DNA of 64,000 nucleotides from VAZQ01 sp963785745. GTDB taxonomy: Bacteria > Pseudomonadota > Alphaproteobacteria > Rhizobiales > Xanthobacteraceae. A program made the position numbers and the translations under genes. Positions within the stretch are counted from its first letter, which is position 1. The number at the start of each line of letters is the position of its first letter. Shown piece by piece: positions 45,920-53,336 of the stretch. Location: contig CAWAWR010000021.1 in assembly GCA_963785745.1 (NCBI GenBank), positions 558,001-622,000 of the forward strand, given 5' to 3'. The notes beneath the pieces are model-generated. The model made no database searches. It was not told where the DNA came from and saw only the letters and a program-made list of their open reading frames with translations.

Positions 45920-46240
45920 ATGGAAACTTTCATTGAAAGACGATTGCATCTTCGTGGCGGTGGCGAGGTGATTGTGCGTTTCTCCCAGCCCCGGCAAGAT
46001 GGCAATGACTATCGTTGCGAATATCAGATTGATTGGCCGGATCGCGAGCGTCGATTTTTTGGGTGTGGCGTAGATTCCGTGCAGGCACTTATCGTCGCCA
46101 TGAACAATGCCCATGCAGATTTGCTGTCTTCGGCTGAAAGCCGATCCGGCAAGCTATCTTGGTTGGGGCAGCGCGAACTCGGCCTTCCCCTAGCGGAACC
46201 ATTGCGACCTGAAGATTTCAGCCTGCCAAAATCAAGCTGA
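45920..46240 (+). CDS. DUF6968-like small protein
   Basis: 106 residues beginning METFIERRLHLRGGGEVIVR, with YQIDWPDRERRFFGCGVDSV and QALIVAMNNAHADLL. GGGAG lies six bases before this ATG. The pattern ERRL-(D)GxE(V)xVR ... GVDSxQAL is a conserved small-protein family common in proteobacterial accessory regions (DUF6968 as far as I can tell). Function unknown. Confidence 0.55.
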   Translation: METFIERRLHLRGGGEVIVRFSQPRQDGNDYRCEYQIDWPDRERRFFGCGVDSVQALIVAMNNAHADLLSSAESRSGKLSWLGQRELGLPLAEPLRPEDFSLPKSS

Positions 46241-46305
46241 AACACTCAGTTCCGGCCGTATAGAGACTAACCGCGCGGGGCATCGCGCGGTTCGGAGACC
46301 GGCGG

Positions 46306-46407
46306 CTATTGGAGATACAAAAGGATGAACGGGCTGGTGACGATGACGATCGCAAGCGACCCAATCCCTACCCAGATTGCCGCTGCGAAACCTTCGCGCA
46401 TTTGCAT
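46306..46407 (-). CDS. 33-residue single-pass membrane protein
   Basis: Reads MQMREGFAAAIWVGIGSLAI then VIVTSPFILLYLQ: one hydrophobic helix with a short N-terminus. TGGAG lies upstream. A second in-frame ATG is two codons later (46401). The very hydrophobic composition is unlike the other frames here, which supports coding. Function unknown. Confidence 0.45.
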   Translation of the reverse strand: MQMREGFAAAIWVGIGSLAIVIVTSPFILLYLQ

Positions 46408-46632
46408 CGGGAAACTCCACGCATCACTGACTGCTGTGGAGGATAGCTCAATTGCACTCCGAGATTATGGCGCTGACTGCTCCATCACTAACGATACTTG
46501 CAAGGATGCAAAATTGCCACATCGAGTGTGGCCGCAAATCTACATAAGGAACTGAAATGGCAAACGCCCACGGCGTCAGCGGATGGTCATCGCATCCAAC
46601 GTGAGCGATGCCACGAGTTGCTTTGGCCCAAA
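46408..46632. other. No gene recognised; left flank of IS copy 1
   Basis: AT-richer than neighbours. A short frame (46325-46555) has no family match and a weak start. The right edge contains a degraded left arm of the ATGTCCGCTT palindrome (GTTGCTTTGGCCCA, from about 46617) against which IS copy 1 begins. Confidence 0.4.
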
Positions 46633-46750
46633 GATGGGGTAATCGGCCGGCAGCTTGTGGATAGCTGAAGATTTTGGGTGCTGTGCTTCAGGCTGATGGT
46701 GAAACGAGGTCCGTGTTCACGGCCTCAAGCATCAGAAGGAGAAGCGCAGC

Positions 46751-47779
46751 ATGGACCATTTTGCTGGACTTGACGTTTCGGTCAAGGAGACGAGCGTCTG
46801 CATTGTGGATGAGACGGGCAAGATCGTGCGGGAAGTGAAGGTGGCGAGCGAACCCGAGGCACTGCTGTCGGTGCTGTCGAACCCCGCCTACCACTTCAAG
46901 CGGATCGGATTGGAAGCCGGGCCGCTGTCGCAATGGCTGTTCAGCGCGCTTGCCGAAGCAGAGTTACCGGTGGTCTGTGTTGAGACGCGGCACATGCAGG
47001 CGGTGCTGAAGGCGCAGATCAACAAGACGGACCGCAACGATGCGCGCGGCATCGCGCAGATGATGCGGGTGGGGCTTTACCGTCCGGTGCATGTGAAGAC
47101 GTTACGCAGTCAGAAACTTCGGATGCTGCTGACCCATCGCAAGCTTCTGCAGTCGAAGGCGATCGCGATCGAAAATGATCTGCGCGGTACTTTACGCAAC
47201 TTCGGCCTCAAGGTCGGAATAGTCGGGAAGGTGAAGTTCGAGGCACGCATCAAGGAGCTTATCGGGAACCTCTCCGACTTGGTCGTGCTGGTCGAACCGC
47301 TGCTCATTGTTCGGCGGGCGCTTCGCGAGCAGATCACCATCCTGCATCGCCGCCTGCTGGCGATCGTCCGGGATGATGAGGTGTGTCGGCGCTTGATGAC
47401 GACCCCTGGTGTCGGCCCTGTGGTGGCGCTGACCTATCGCGCGACCGTCGACGTGCCCGCTCGCTTCCGCAAATCCAAGGCCGTCGGGGCGGTGTTTGGG
47501 CTGACGTGCTCCAAGTATCAATCGGGCGAGATTGATCGGAGCGGCAGAATATCGCGCTGCGGAGACGAGATGATGCGGGTCATGCTCTACGAAGCAGCTC
47601 AGAGCATGTTGCGTTCGAAGAAATGGTCATGGCTCAAGGCCTGGGCGATGCAGATCGCCAGGCGCCGTGGGATGAAAAAAGCGATCGTGGCCCTGGCGCG
47701 TCGGCTGGCTGTGATCATGCACCGCATATGGGTTGACGGCACCGAGTTCCGGTGGACCAGGCAAGCTGCAACCGCATGA
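46751..47779 (+). CDS. IS110/IS1111-family transposase, copy 1
   Basis: A 342-residue DEDD (RuvC-like) recombinase: FAGLDVSVKETSVCIVDE, GLEAGPLSQWL, VVCVETRHMQAVLKAQINKT then DRNDARGIAQMM (acidic catalytic set), and the C-terminal Tnp domain TTPGVGPVVALTYRATVDVP. The conserved GLTP of the C-terminal domain reads GLTC here and GGIS reads GRIS, while copy 2 keeps GLTP and GGIS. Copy 1 may therefore be impaired. It should act with a bridge RNA from the element's own noncoding end. Confidence 0.9.
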   Translation: MDHFAGLDVSVKETSVCIVDETGKIVREVKVASEPEALLSVLSNPAYHFKRIGLEAGPLSQWLFSALAEAELPVVCVETRHMQAVLKAQINKTDRNDARGIAQMMRVGLYRPVHVKTLRSQKLRMLLTHRKLLQSKAIAIENDLRGTLRNFGLKVGIVGKVKFEARIKELIGNLSDLVVLVEPLLIVRRALREQITILHRRLLAIVRDDEVCRRLMTTPGVGPVVALTYRATVDVPARFRKSKAVGAVFGLTCSKYQSGEIDRSGRISRCGDEMMRVMLYEAAQSMLRSKKWSWLKAWAMQIARRRGMKKAIVALARRLAVIMHRIWVDGTEFRWTRQAATA

Positions 47780-48047
47780 GAGCCGTACAGGATCAGATCC
47801 GATAGGAGGAAACTCGAGCTCCACCGTGCGGTGGAATGATGTCCCTCGCGGGACGATGGATGAGGTGAGTTCGTAGGTCCGCTTGGACTGCCGTTACATT
47901 GACGACAAGGCCGACCCAAAGATTGTTCCACCTCGTCTTCGAACCCCATGATGGAAGGGCCCTGGTGCCGATTCCGAAGAGAAGCACGAGCCCGTGAGCG
48001 ACATCGACACTGTGGTAGTGGATGGTCTGAAAGCGCTTGACCTCGAA
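47780..48047 (+). ncRNA. Candidate bridge RNA region of IS copy 1
   Basis: The 3' noncoding end is conserved between the two IS copies and contains hairpins CCACC-GTGC-GGTGG (47821-47834) and GTCCC-TCGC-GGGAC (47841-47854). At 47874-47884 it holds TAGGTCCGCTT, the exact reverse complement of the 11 bases directly right of the element (48061-48071). Position in the right end agrees with the IS1111 group. RNA boundaries and promoter are not determined. Confidence 0.6.
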
Positions 48048-48102
48048 CGGCCGATTAGAGAAGCGGACCTAGGACCGGCTCTCGATGTCTGCTGGTGATC
48101 TC

Positions 48103-48759
48103 TTATTGGAAGGCGATCAGGTCCGTGCGGCTCAGCGTTACGGATTTCGGCTTCAAAGGCTGGTTCGTCAGGTTGGCGTTGCCCGAATTCAAGACATTGT
48201 AGAAGCCGATGGCCGTCTCGTAATCGCTGGCGGCCGTGGTCGTGTCCACCGGGACGACGACGGTGTAATCGCGCACCATCGCTCCGACCGATGTGTAGGT
48301 CACCGAGCCGCTGACCTTCCAGCCGACGATAACGATCGTCGTGATGCCCTTCGCCTTCAGCGCCTTGTCGAGATCGGTATTGTAGAATCGGTCCTGGGCG
48401 GTGTTCACGATCTTGATATCGCCCGCGGCCGGCGCGACCTGCGGCAGCCAATGGGCCATGTTGTGCTCACGGGTGCCGTAGGCCACGACCAGGCCGGCCT
48501 TGCGGACCCGCTCCATGAAGGGAGTCATGGCCGGCAGCATCTGGCTCTTGCATTTCGGCTGGGTGGCGCAGATCTCCTCAACGTAGTCGAGCACCAGCAA
48601 AGCGGTGGTCTTGGGGTTCAGGGTCACGCGGGCCGGGTCTGGCATGGCCGGCATTTGGAGCGTCTGCATCGGCTTGCCGGTCGATTGCGCGTGAGCCACT
48701 CCACCACAGAGCGCGAGCACGAGGCCGCTCGTCAGGAGGACCGTACGAAACTGCGTCAT
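48103..48759 (-). CDS. Exported isochorismatase-fold protein lacking catalytic residues
   Basis: A 218-residue isochorismatase/nicotinamidase-fold protein with a signal peptide (TQFRTVLLTSGLVLALCGGV). Asp58 (LLVLDYVEEIC) is kept, but the catalytic lysine position appears as Asn119 (IVNTAQDRFYNTDLDKAL) and the nucleophilic cysteine position as Ser142 (GWKVSGSVTYTSVGAMV). Enzymatic hydrolysis of the usual type is unlikely; a binding role is possible. GAGGAG precedes the ATG. Confidence 0.75.
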   Translation of the reverse strand: MTQFRTVLLTSGLVLALCGGVAHAQSTGKPMQTLQMPAMPDPARVTLNPKTTALLVLDYVEEICATQPKCKSQMLPAMTPFMERVRKAGLVVAYGTREHNMAHWLPQVAPAAGDIKIVNTAQDRFYNTDLDKALKAKGITTIVIVGWKVSGSVTYTSVGAMVRDYTVVVPVDTTTAASDYETAIGFYNVLNSGNANLTNQPLKPKSVTLSRTDLIAFQ

Positions 48760-48823
48760 GTTGGAATCTCCTCAAGGGGCTGGTGCCTCGGTTCCGGCAC
48801 GCGTGGTTCGATCAAGATCGGCG

Positions 48824-48851
48824 ATATCCGCTTATGACCCACAGCGGACAT
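48824..48851. repeat. ATGTCCGCTT palindrome copy
   Basis: ATATCCGCTTATGACCCACA then GCGGACAT: one mismatch in the left arm and one interruption in the right. It lies just upstream of the isochorismatase-fold gene (its 5' side). Confidence 0.75.
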
Positions 48852-48880
48852 GCGAGGCGACGCGGTTGACGTTGAAGCTT

Positions 48881-49276
48881 TCACCTTCCTTCGGCCATCT
48901 CGACGAGCTGAATGAGATTACCGCATGTATCATCAAAGACAGCCATTCTGACAGGGCCTGCATCCATAGGCTCTAGTGTGAATTCGACACCAAGGTGGCG
49001 CAATCTCTCGAATTCCTTCTTAAGATCATCCACTTTGAAGGACGCTGCGGGAATCCCATCGTTCACAAGCGAAGATTTGTATGGCCCAACGGCAGGGTGC
49101 TCACTCGGCTCGAGGAGGAGCTCGGTCCCTTCCGGTGCCTCCTTCGACACAACAGTCAACCAACGATGATCGCCGAGCGGGACATCGTTCTTGACGATGA
49201 AGCCCAGCTTGTCCTTGTAGAAACTCAGGGCTTTGGCCTGATCGTCAACAAAAACGCTCGTTACATAGATCCTCAT
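48881..49276 (-). CDS. VOC-family (glyoxalase-like) protein
   Basis: A 131-residue vicinal-oxygen-chelate protein: MRIYVTSVFVDDQAKALSFY, YKDKLGFIVKNDVPLGDHRW, ELLLEPSEH and VFDDTCGNLIQLVEM. Such single-domain proteins detoxify or bind small molecules. Its ATG overlaps the stop of the ArsR gene upstream by four bases, forming a two-gene operon; its start lies well inside the longer open frame. Confidence 0.85.
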   Translation of the reverse strand: MRIYVTSVFVDDQAKALSFYKDKLGFIVKNDVPLGDHRWLTVVSKEAPEGTELLLEPSEHPAVGPYKSSLVNDGIPAASFKVDDLKKEFERLRHLGVEFTLEPMDAGPVRMAVFDDTCGNLIQLVEMAEGR

Positions 49277-49581
49277 GTTGCACTCCTTTTTTTCAGATGC
49301 TTGCTTAGCCAGGCATCGGCTGCCTTCCGCAGAGGCGCATTGTCGAAGGTGTGCATTTTGGTGCGCCCGCTCCAATGCGTCTGGACAAGCCCGGCCCTCT
49401 CCAGCATGTCGAGGTGCTGCGAGATCGTTTGTCGCGATAGGCTTCTGCCATCCTCTGCAACCGACGAAGCGCAGATCTCAAACAAGGACTGACCGGGACG
49501 CTTCGCCAGGCGATCAAGGATGCGGCGACGCACCGGATCGCCGAGCGCCTTGAAGACATTGTCTAGTTGGTCGTCGTCCAT
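49273..49581 (-). CDS. ArsR-family regulator of the VOC operon
   Basis: A 102-residue winged-helix regulator: LDNVFKALGDPVRRRILDRL, SLSRQTISQHLDMLERAGLV and KMHTFDNAPLRKAADAWL. It lacks obvious metal-binding cysteines apart from ICASS. Translationally coupled to the VOC gene. Its probable operator is the palindrome at 49598-49621, 17 bases upstream of the start. Confidence 0.88.
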   Translation of the reverse strand: MDDDQLDNVFKALGDPVRRRILDRLAKRPGQSLFEICASSVAEDGRSLSRQTISQHLDMLERAGLVQTHWSGRTKMHTFDNAPLRKAADAWLSKHLKKRSAT

Positions 49582-49597
49582 GCAATAACATGCAGTA

Positions 49598-49621
49598 ACA
49601 TGCAGTAATTTTACTGCATGT
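49598..49621. promoter_or_regulatory. Putative operator of the ArsR-VOC operon
   Basis: Inverted repeat with 11-base arms, ACATGCAGTAA and TTACTGCATGT, separated by two bases. Further direct copies of the half-site (ACATGCAGTAA at 49588, TGCAATAACA at 49581) run up to the start codon, suggesting cooperative binding by the repressor. Confidence 0.65.
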
Positions 49622-49695
49622 CAAGCTGCGCGTTGCCAGGGAGCAGCGGCCCGCATGTTCTTCGAATAGTGCGATCACTCGCTCAGCCTGAAAGC

Positions 49696-49766
49696 TTCCG
49701 CCTATGGCCCCAAGCAGACATTCCAGGCGGCGTTCGCGATGTCTGCTTCGGGCCAGAAGCGGCCAT
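49696..49766. repeat. Two ATGTCCGCTT palindrome copies
   Basis: First copy 49696-49721 (TTCCGCCTATGGCCCCAAGC then AGACAT) is degraded; second copy 49739-49766 (ATGTCTGCTTCGGGCCAGAA then GCGGCCAT) is better. The 49622-49916 interval otherwise has no recognisable gene. Confidence 0.7.
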
Positions 49767-49916
49767 CTCTGCCCAGGCTTTGAAGGCAATTTCCTTTAGG
49801 TCCTAGGGTCTGTCCGATTTCGAAGTTTTTGGGCTTACAAGTGAAATAGGTCACAGGTCGCCGGCAGCCACTCGGGCTACTGTTTGGCACACGGAAGCCA
49901 AACAAGGGGACCAGCC

Positions 49917-50114
49917 ATGACCCAGACCACCCAGATCCGCGCTCGCTTCGCCCGCATGTATGCCGCCGGGATCATGACGCTGCTCGCGGCGACGGTCGCC
50001 GCCGCTGCCTACACAACGAATGCCCCCGCCCAGCCGGCCATTGATGTGTTCGCGATCCATAGCAGCGTGGACACTGCAACTCTTCCTGTTCAAGGCCACG
50101 TCGACGCTTTCTGA
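49917..50114 (+). CDS. Small exported protein, hypothetical
   Basis: 65 residues, MTQTTQIRARFARMYAAGIM then TLLAATVAAAAYTTNAPAQP as a signal peptide, leaving a mature peptide of about 27 residues ending in GHVDAF. AGGGGA precedes the ATG. Followed by a GC-rich stem (CCCCGCC...GGCGGGG, 50150-50175) that could terminate transcription. Function unknown. Confidence 0.45.
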   Translation: MTQTTQIRARFARMYAAGIMTLLAATVAAAAYTTNAPAQPAIDVFAIHSSVDTATLPVQGHVDAF

Positions 50115-50205
50115 GAAATTCGGACGTTCACCGCATTGCCCCCCGAGCGACCCCGCCACCTTCTTACTGGCGGGGTCGATTTCGTTATAGCGACCGCGCA
50201 CCTAA

Positions 50206-50230
50206 GTTCGCTTGGGCCAGAAGCGGGCAT
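50206..50230. repeat. ATGTCCGCTT palindrome copy (degraded)
   Basis: GTTCGCTTGGGCCAGAAGCG then GGCAT. It lies in the 50115-50407 gap, which holds no other recognised feature. Confidence 0.65.
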
Positions 50231-50407
50231 CACGTTTTGATCCAACGGAAGACAACGCCGCGACAGGCTCGGATAAAAAAACCGCGCGGCGAGGACTGGG
50301 CGGCTGCCTTAGTGCGTATGGCGTGCTGACCTAGTTTGCGCACGGCTGAGGTAATTTTGTTTAGTTCTATTAAGCGACGGTGGCTGTCAGTCTGAAAGGA
50401 ACCATCC

Positions 50408-50488
50408 ATGCCGCGATGGGTCACCTTTGGCTTTGCCGCTTCCGAAATGCTAGTTCTCGGGATGCTCATTTCCATCATGTTGATGTGA
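50408..50488 (+). CDS. Possible 26-residue membrane peptide
   Basis: MPRWVTFGFAASEMLVLGML then ISIMLM, preceded by AAAGGAA. It is wholly hydrophobic after the first five residues. The short length and lack of a relative keep confidence low. Confidence 0.25.
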   Translation: MPRWVTFGFAASEMLVLGMLISIMLM

Positions 50489-50525
50489 TGGTCGTCTCAG
50501 CCAACAAGAGCAGGCGCGCCCTAGG

Positions 50526-50594
50526 CCCGCTTTGGGTCAAAAGCGGACATCATGGCAGACCACCGCGGATGTCTGCTTCTGACCCAAAGCGGAT
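50526..50594. repeat. Two facing ATGTCCGCTT palindrome copies
   Basis: Copies at 50526-50550 (CCCGCTTTGGGTCAAAAGCG then GACAT) and 50569-50594 (GATGTCTGCTTCTGACCCAA then AGCGGAT) stand 18 bases apart. The pair sits downstream of the AhpD-like gene end and could form a combined larger structure. Confidence 0.75.
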
Positions 50595-50638
50595 CTACTC
50601 AGGCCGCGCGGGTGCGCGTCTGGTGGATGAGGCGCGCG

Positions 50639-51553
50639 TCAACCGAGATCGTCGGGGTCTTGCAGGAGCAAGGTAGCTAGCTCCTTGTGTGACATCATAA
50701 GCTCTCGGACGTCGTCCTCGATTGTGAGGCCGGGATGAACGACGGTCCAATAATGAGCCGTTCTGATAAACGCGAGAAGCGCGAGCAAGTACTCAAGGCG
50801 CTTGGCACCCAGTGCTTGCCGCAATGCGTGTCGGGCGCGCTCAGACTTCGACGGCACGACAAAGATCAGAGCAGAAGCCGCAAATATCCAGTCTTCGACA
50901 TCGCTGTCCGGGTCAGGCCAATCGAGAGGCGTCTTGAAAGCCTCAAGGCGTACGTAAACCGTTTCAAGCTCCCGCCGCCAAGGCGGAGGCACCTTGAGCA
51001 GCTTGACCACCTGCTCGATGGTCTGTGGCGCGGCCGAAGCATCACCCGACGGATAGCCGTAGCCGACCAAAAATCCGCAGTGCCGGACGATGCAGTAGCG
51101 AACGGGGCAGAAGCGCGACAGAAAGACAAACAGCCGTTCCTTAAAGAGCGCGGGCATCGGGTTGTCGAGATAGGCCGACTTGGCGAAGTCCCAAAGCCTG
51201 TCAACAATCTCCGGCGCATCCGGGGCTGACATGAAGAAATTGGGGACGAGCCCAAAGCGCCGACTTACTTCTTGATGGACCGGGCCCAAGATGCTCAGAG
51301 CGATCGCCGCAAGCCGGTCGGGATCGCGCTCACCATACTGCGCGGCTTCTACAATCTTTTTGGCTAGGGCCGCCTGCACGACGGGCGGTTGGCCTTTCGG
51401 GTGAAGGGAGCGGCACGCAATCTCATAGGCGGTGCCCAAGATTTGGGTCGCCTCATCGTCGAACCCGCCATCCCTAAAGAGCGGGACAACAGAGGACATT
51501 GTGGCCGAGGCTGGAGGCGGGATGGAGTTCGGGCCTTGAGTTAGGTCGGTCAT
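50639..51553 (-). CDS. Stand-alone AhpD-like/PAS-kinase-associated sensor domain protein
   Basis: 304 residues. The centre contains FKERLFVFLSRFCPVRYCIV then RHCGFLVGYG, a CxxxYC-x3-H pattern resembling AhpD/carboxymuconolactone proteins. In rhizobia the same domain, with PDAPEIVDRLWDFAKSAYLD before it, is usually the N-terminal module of PAS histidine kinases; here it ends without a kinase. The start at 51553 has GGGAG upstream. Redox or peroxide sensing is plausible but inferred. Confidence 0.6.
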   Translation of the reverse strand: MTDLTQGPNSIPPPASATMSSVVPLFRDGGFDDEATQILGTAYEIACRSLHPKGQPPVVQAALAKKIVEAAQYGERDPDRLAAIALSILGPVHQEVSRRFGLVPNFFMSAPDAPEIVDRLWDFAKSAYLDNPMPALFKERLFVFLSRFCPVRYCIVRHCGFLVGYGYPSGDASAAPQTIEQVVKLLKVPPPWRRELETVYVRLEAFKTPLDWPDPDSDVEDWIFAASALIFVVPSKSERARHALRQALGAKRLEYLLALLAFIRTAHYWTVVHPGLTIEDDVRELMMSHKELATLLLQDPDDLG

Positions 51554-51712
51554 GCAGAGGCTCCCTTGTTGCCGTACAGGCGGGAGCACTACTGGTCTCT
51601 CAGCCACCGACGCCTAGCCTTAGAGCCGCGGCCGGTGATGGATTTATCGTGCGCCATTCTGGTCCGATTAGCGACCCTCTTAAGCACCCATCAAAATGCG
51701 ACTTTCCGACCG

Positions 51713-51732
51713 ATGTCCGCTATTGGCCCAAA
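51713..51732. repeat. Left arm of an ATGTCCGCTT palindrome interrupted by IS copy 2
   Basis: ATGTCCGCTATTGGCCCAAA lies directly left of the insertion sequence. The complementary arm AAGCGGACAT is directly to its right (53169-53178). Joining the two restores a palindrome like the free copy at 50526. Confidence 0.8.
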
Positions 51733-51850
51733 GATGGGGTAATCGGCCGGCAGCTTGTGGATAGCTGAGGAATTTGGGTGCTGCGCTTCGGGCTGATGGT
51801 GAAACGAGGTCCGTGGTTACGGCCTCAAGCATCAGAAGGAGAAGCGCAGC

Positions 51851-52885
51851 ATGGAGCATTTTGCTGGACTGGACGTTTCGGTCAAGGAGACGAGCGTCTG
51901 CATTGTGGATGACGCGGGCAAGATCGTTCGGGAAGTGAAGGTGGCAAGCGAACCTGAAGCGTTGTTGGCGGTGCTGAAGAACCCCGCCTACCACTTCAAG
52001 CGGATTGGATTGGAAGCTGGACCGCTGTCGCAATGGCTGTTCAGCGCGCTCGCCGAAGCGAAATTACCGGTGATCTGTGTCGAGACGCGGCACATGCAGG
52101 CGGTGCTGAAAGCGCAGCTCAACAAGACCGATCGCAACGATGCGCGCGGTATCGCCCAGATGATGCGAGCGGGGCTTTATCGTCCGGTGCATGTGAAGAC
52201 GTTACGCAGCCAGAAACTGCGAATGCTGCTGACCCACCGCAAGTTGCTGCAGTCGAAGGCCATCGCCATCGAGAACGATCTGCGCGCCACCTTGCGTAAC
52301 TTCGGTCTCAAGGTGGGCCTGGTGGGGACGGTGAAGTTCGAGGCCCGCATCAAGGAGCTGGTTGAGAACCTCCCCGACTTGGCGGTACTGGTCGAGCCGA
52401 TGCTCATTGTCCGGCGTGCCATCCGCGAGCAGATTGGCATCTTGCACCGCCGCTTGCTGGCCATTGTGCGGGACGATGATGTTTGCCGGCGCCTGATGAC
52501 GATCCCCGGTGTCGGCCCGGTGGTGGCGCTGACCTACCGCGCCACCGTCGATGTGCCCACTCGCTTTAGAAACTCCAAGGCGGTCGGGGCGGTGTTCGGA
52601 CTGACGCCGTCCAAGTATCAATCGGGCGAGATCGATCGAAGCGGTGGGATATCCCGGTGCGGAGATGAGATGATGCGGGCGATCCTCTACGAAGCGGCCC
52701 AGATCCTGCTGGTGCGCACGACGAAATGGTCCTGGCTCAGGGCATGGGCGATGGCGATCGCCAAGCGCCGCGGATTGAAGAAGGCGATCGTGGCCTTGGC
52801 CCGTCGGCTGGCCGTCACCATGCACCGCATATGGGTTGACGGAACCGAGTTCCGCTGGACCCGGGAGCAAGCCGCAGCAGCATGA
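51851..52885 (+). CDS. IS110/IS1111-family transposase, copy 2
   Basis: A 344-residue DEDD recombinase with all family motifs intact: FAGLDVSVKETSVCIVDD, GLEAGPLSQWL, KTDRNDARGIAQMM, TIPGVGPVVALTYRATVDVP and FGLTPSKYQSGEIDRSGGIS. About nine in ten residues match copy 1 by eye. The conserved motifs suggest this is the active copy. Confidence 0.92.
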   Translation: MEHFAGLDVSVKETSVCIVDDAGKIVREVKVASEPEALLAVLKNPAYHFKRIGLEAGPLSQWLFSALAEAKLPVICVETRHMQAVLKAQLNKTDRNDARGIAQMMRAGLYRPVHVKTLRSQKLRMLLTHRKLLQSKAIAIENDLRATLRNFGLKVGLVGTVKFEARIKELVENLPDLAVLVEPMLIVRRAIREQIGILHRRLLAIVRDDDVCRRLMTIPGVGPVVALTYRATVDVPTRFRNSKAVGAVFGLTPSKYQSGEIDRSGGISRCGDEMMRAILYEAAQILLVRTTKWSWLRAWAMAIAKRRGLKKAIVALARRLAVTMHRIWVDGTEFRWTREQAAAA

Positions 52886-53155
52886 GAAGCGCACGGCATC
52901 AAACCCAATAGGAGGCAACTCGAGCTCCACCGAGCGGTGGAATGATGTCCCTCGCGGGACGATGGACGAGGTGAGTTCGCATGTCCGCTTGGACCTGCCG
53001 TCACACTGACGACAAGGCCGACCCAAAGATTGTTCCGCCTCGTCTTCGAACCCCATATTGGAAGGGCCTTGGTGCCGATTCCGAAGAGAAGCACGAGCCC
53101 GTGAGCGACATCGACACTGTGGTGGTGGATAGTCTGAAAAGCGCTTGACCCAAAA
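52886..53155 (+). ncRNA. Candidate bridge RNA region of IS copy 2
   Basis: Same structure as in copy 1: CCACC-GAGC-GGTGG at 52927-52940, where two loop bases vary but the stem does not, and GTCCC-TCGC-GGGAC at 52947-52960. At 52981-52990 it contains ATGTCCGCTT, the exact reverse complement of the 10 bases directly right of the element (53169-53178), and nine of these match the left arm in direct orientation. Confidence 0.6.
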
Positions 53156-53168
53156 CGGCCGATTAGAG

Positions 53169-53178
53169 AAGCGGACAT
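53169..53178. repeat. Right arm of the palindrome interrupted by IS copy 2
   Basis: AAGCGGACAT, the right arm of the split ATGTCCGCTT repeat. Nothing recognisable follows until the exported protein gene ending at 53337. Confidence 0.8.
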
Positions 53179-53336
53179 TGAGCCCGCGCTGGCCAATGTG
53201 CTTTGGGCCGGAGATCAGCCTCTTGGAAGCGGGGATGTCGCTGCGCCTCATCCCGCTACGACTTGTTTGTTCTGGAAGGCTGCGTTCGTTTCGTCGAGCG
53301 CAGCCCGCCTGGGTAGGAAGGGGCCTACGCCCCGGC

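Larger units (their letters stand above)
46633..48060 (+). mobile_element. IS1111-group (IS110 family) insertion sequence, copy 1
   Basis: Ends are placed by the IS1111 hallmark of subterminal inverted repeats: TAATCGGCCG at 46640-46649, seven bases inside the left end, and CGGCCGATTA at 48048-48057, three bases inside the right end. The element is 1428 bases with one transposase gene, a short left noncoding end (about 118 bases) and a long right one (about 280 bases). No target duplication is seen, as expected. It is inserted into an ATGTCCGCTT palindrome, leaving AAGCGGACCTAGG on the right. Direct-orientation copy 2 starts 5100 bases later. Confidence 0.85.
51733..53168 (+). mobile_element. 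IS1111-group (IS110 family) insertion sequence, copy 2
   Basis: 1436 bases bounded by GATGGGG-TAATCGGCCG on the left and CGGCCGATTA-GAG on the right, with 10-base subterminal inverted repeats at 51740-51749 and 53156-53165. It is in the same orientation as copy 1 and closely similar to it over its whole length, but with many point differences, so they are independent insertions or an old duplication. It splits an ATGTCCGCTT palindrome exactly in its loop, without target duplication. Confidence 0.88.

Noticed and set aside
46633..53168. Composite transposon formed by the two IS copies
   Set aside because: IS110-family elements do not usually mobilise intervening DNA as composites. The outer ends lie in two different palindrome copies without common flanks. 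Homologous recombination between the direct copies could still delete the interval.
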